64,000 nucleotides of DNA from FEN-1279 sp964400285 (GTDB lineage Bacteria > Bacteroidota > Ignavibacteria > Tepidaquicellales > Tepidaquicellaceae): NCBI GenBank assembly GCA_964400285.1, contig CAYNTK010000010.1, positions 1-64,000 of the forward strand, given 5' to 3'. A model generated the notes under the pieces. The model saw only the letters and a list, made by a program, of their open reading frames with translations, was not told the origin of the DNA and did no database searches. Positions 62,058 through 64,000 of this stretch are shown one piece after another. The number at the start of each line of letters is the position of its first letter. The first letter of the stretch is position 1. A program made the translations under genes and the position numbers.

Positions 62058-64000
62058 CTACTTAATCAGCAACATTTTCTTAGTATCTACGAAATTACCG
62101 CTTTCCATTCTGTAGAAATACATTCCGCTTGAAAGGTTCGTCCCATCAAAATCAATTGCATAATACCCCGGTGTTTTTACCTCATTGAGCAAAGTCCTTA
62201 CTTCTCTACCTAAAACGTCGAATATAGTTATTTTAACTAATCCTTCTTTTGCAACCGAATAATTTATCTGTGTCGAAGGATTAAACGGATTAGGATAATT
62301 TTGACCAAGATAAAATTCTTCAGGTATTGTATTGTTGTAATTTATTATTCCAGTAGGTGCAGGTTGATATCCTGAAATCTTTATATTATCAACATACCAT
62401 CCATCCCAGTTTAATGCACCATCACATGAATCCCTAAATCTAACAAGCATATTTGTAGAACCACTTACATAAGGAGATAGATTAAAGCTATGGAATTTCC
62501 ATGTCGTTGAATCTAAACCATTAAACGTTGCCAATCTTATCCACGTCGAACCATTATTACTTGACACATCAACAAATCCATAGTCATATCCAGTTTCTAA
62601 AGCGTATTTCTGATAGAAGCTCAAATAAACTGCAGGATACGCTGTTACGTTCAGCGGAATTGATATCATTTGATTAACACCGTTGTTTGTACAAATACCC
62701 TTGAACGATCGTATCGGTGATAGATATTTATTAGTTACTATTGACCAGTTAGTCATCGTTGGCCAATTACCAGTTCCATTTTCTGCACTATCTGCCAATA
62801 CTGTGTAACCAGTTCCAACAAATATACTATAATTTTGGTCATATAATACTATAGTATCGTTTTGCATTATTCTTAACCTTGTCGTAATCGCAGTATTATT
62901 TGGACATGCTGCTCCTATTGTAAAATTAAACGTTGTGCTATCTGATGTTCTCGATGGTAACGATGCCTTTGTATAAATTTGTGTTGGTATACTTATATAT
63001 GTCGGTGAAGAAACAGGTGTAAATTGAACTTTAACATTTGTCGCTGTGGCCAATCCCTTATTTCTAAATACAACTTTAAAATTTCCTGTTTCATTCTGGT
63101 TATATACTTGCTTATTAAATGTAGCGGTTTTCAACCCCGAATATGGACCTGTTACAAGTGCCATATATATATTCATATCCATACAAGATTGTGCAAGTGG
63201 AACAATTTCTGCTTGTGTAGGCCAAAAACCAGTAGTCCCCACTTCAGGGGTCATTCCAAAAACGTGATTTGTATGTCCGGTTGTATCCGAACTATAAACC
63301 CAATCTAAATCACCTCCTCTTACATAATAACCTACTGTTTGATATGGTGTCCCAAACGTAAAATGATTCACCGCTGTAATATCGGCTCCCATTTCATTAA
63401 ATACTGCATCGTCAGGTGTTGGTGTTGGGTCGCACCAAGCATAGGGTTTGATCAAATAATTTCCATAAGTATGATAATCCAATGTAGCCTTAAAATTTCT
63501 TGAATTTAAAAAATTCTTAAAATTCTGTGTTTCCACTTCTGAAAAAGGATAAGGTCCCCTATAAGTATCGGATGATGGTGAAGTAGATGAACCATTATTT
63601 GTTGAATTCCAAAAATTATATGTTCCAAAATTTCTATTCGGATCAACTCCTATCGCGCTTCCTTGCGGAGACCTTGTTTTTCTCCACTGCCCACCACCGT
63701 TCGGATTTGTTGTCTGGTTATATACGTAACCATCGGGATTAATAAATGGCGTAAAATATATTTCCCTATTATTTAAAATGTATGTAGCAATTGGATTAAT
63801 ATTGTAATTTTCCAGTAACCAATATAAAAAATAAAATACGTTCGACATTCCTAAGGGTTCTCTTGCATGTGTTACGGCATTAAACCATATTTCTGGTCGC
63901 CCAGTTGGTGCATCTGGATTTTTTGTTACTCTTATTGTCCACATCGGTCGGCTTTCGTAAGAGTTTCCAATTGACCATTTTACTGAAACTAAACTTGGGT
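62058..64000 (-). CDS. M14 zinc carboxypeptidase with T9SS domain (5' end cut)
   Basis: At least 647 aa; the frame stays open to the window edge, so the start is missing. Residues continuing upstream read WSIGNSYESRPMWTIRV, typical of carboxypeptidase A-like enzymes. Zinc ligands are the H and E of THAREPLGMS and the H of DYHTYGNYLI; the catalytic glutamate is in GMTPEVGTTGF. A middle adhesion-like region is followed by a Por-secretion domain (NYPNPFNPSTQINY, SSGMYFYRM, KKMLLIK). It is a secreted peptidase that removes C-terminal residues. Confidence 0.9.
   Translation of the reverse strand, partial: PSLVSVKWSIGNSYESRPMWTIRVTKNPDAPTGRPEIWFNAVTHAREPLGMSNVFYFLYWLLENYNINPIATYILNNREIYFTPFINPDGYVYNQTTNPNGGGQWRKTRSPQGSAIGVDPNRNFGTYNFWNSTNNGSSTSPSSDTYRGPYPFSEVETQNFKNFLNSRNFKATLDYHTYGNYLIKPYAWCDPTPTPDDAVFNEMGADITAVNHFTFGTPYQTVGYYVRGGDLDWVYSSDTTGHTNHVFGMTPEVGTTGFWPTQAEIVPLAQSCMDMNIYMALVTGPYSGLKTATFNKQVYNQNETGNFKVVFRNKGLATATNVKVQFTPVSSPTYISIPTQIYTKASLPSRTSDSTTFNFTIGAACPNNTAITTRLRIMQNDTIVLYDQNYSIFVGTGYTVLADSAENGTGNWPTMTNWSIVTNKYLSPIRSFKGICTNNGVNQMISIPLNVTAYPAVYLSFYQKYALETGYDYGFVDVSSNNGSTWIRLATFNGLDSTTWKFHSFNLSPYVSGSTNMLVRFRDSCDGALNWDGWYVDNIKISGYQPAPTGIINYNNTIPEEFYLGQNYPNPFNPSTQINYSVAKEGLVKITIFDVLGREVRTLLNEVKTPGYYAIDFDGTNLSSGMYFYRMESGNFVDTKKMLLIK

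Noticed and set aside
1..64000. CRISPR array, reverse transcriptase, DGR, toxin-antitoxin or restriction system
   Set aside because: I found no regularly spaced direct repeats and no protein with those signatures.

Overview
The window reads as a chromosome segment of a low-GC (roughly 30%) member of the Bacteroidota/Ignavibacteriota group. Seen directly: five secreted proteins carry the C-terminal NYPNPFNP-type or related Por-secretion (type IX, T9SS) domain, there are two PorV/PorQ-like barrels, some promoters fit the TTG-N20-TAnnTTTG pattern known from Bacteroidetes, and TTG start codons are common. The exact genus cannot be read from the sequence.

Layout. 1-6.6 kb: a T9SS cargo protein, a membrane protein, an M28 peptidase with PA and PDZ domains, a SIMPL protein, an esterase and a small secreted protein. 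6.7-11.8 kb (minus): nuoA-B-C-D-E-F of complex I. A GxxExxY nuclease-like gene, bracketed by symmetric inverted repeats, sits between nuoE and nuoF. 11.9-13.7 kb: acyl-CoA ligase. 13.9-18.3 kb: lipoprotein, T9SS cargo and two PorV/PorQ-like proteins. 18.3-26.2 kb: a tightly packed surface-glycan cluster (GT39, GNAT/FemAB-like, SDR, formyltransferase, amidohydrolase, glycosyltransferase, flippase), mostly with TTG starts. 26.2-29.2 kb: a putative small RNA, hsp20 behind a sigma-54 type promoter, and dnaK. 29.3-33.8 kb (minus): ppa, ruvA, ruvC, yebC, recJ, tRNA-Leu(CAG). 34.0-38.0 kb: ABC ATPase, outer-membrane protein, RsbW-like kinase, mdh. 38.1-38.7 kb: rpmA, rplU. 39.0-40.0 kb: a TPR protein and a 55-aa membrane protein.

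40,179-45,105 is a 4.9-kb integrative element in tRNA-Ser(CGA). A 52-bp direct repeat made of the 5' half of the tRNA flanks it. It carries a tyrosine recombinase, a compact replication-like protein with family-A polymerase palm motifs, a small zinc-finger protein and small unknown ORFs. This and the GxxExxY cassette are the most novel parts of the window.

45.2-64 kb: lipoprotein, an MCE/Mla lipid transport operon, methyltransferase, DUF4870, DUF1028-T9SS protein, C1 peptidase, HU, a large S8 subtilase with T9SS domain, M1 peptidase, lipoprotein, YtcJ-like amidohydrolase, and an M14 carboxypeptidase cut by the window edge. The picture is an organism that secretes many peptidases and decorates its surface, with housekeeping DNA repair, respiration and protein folding genes in between.
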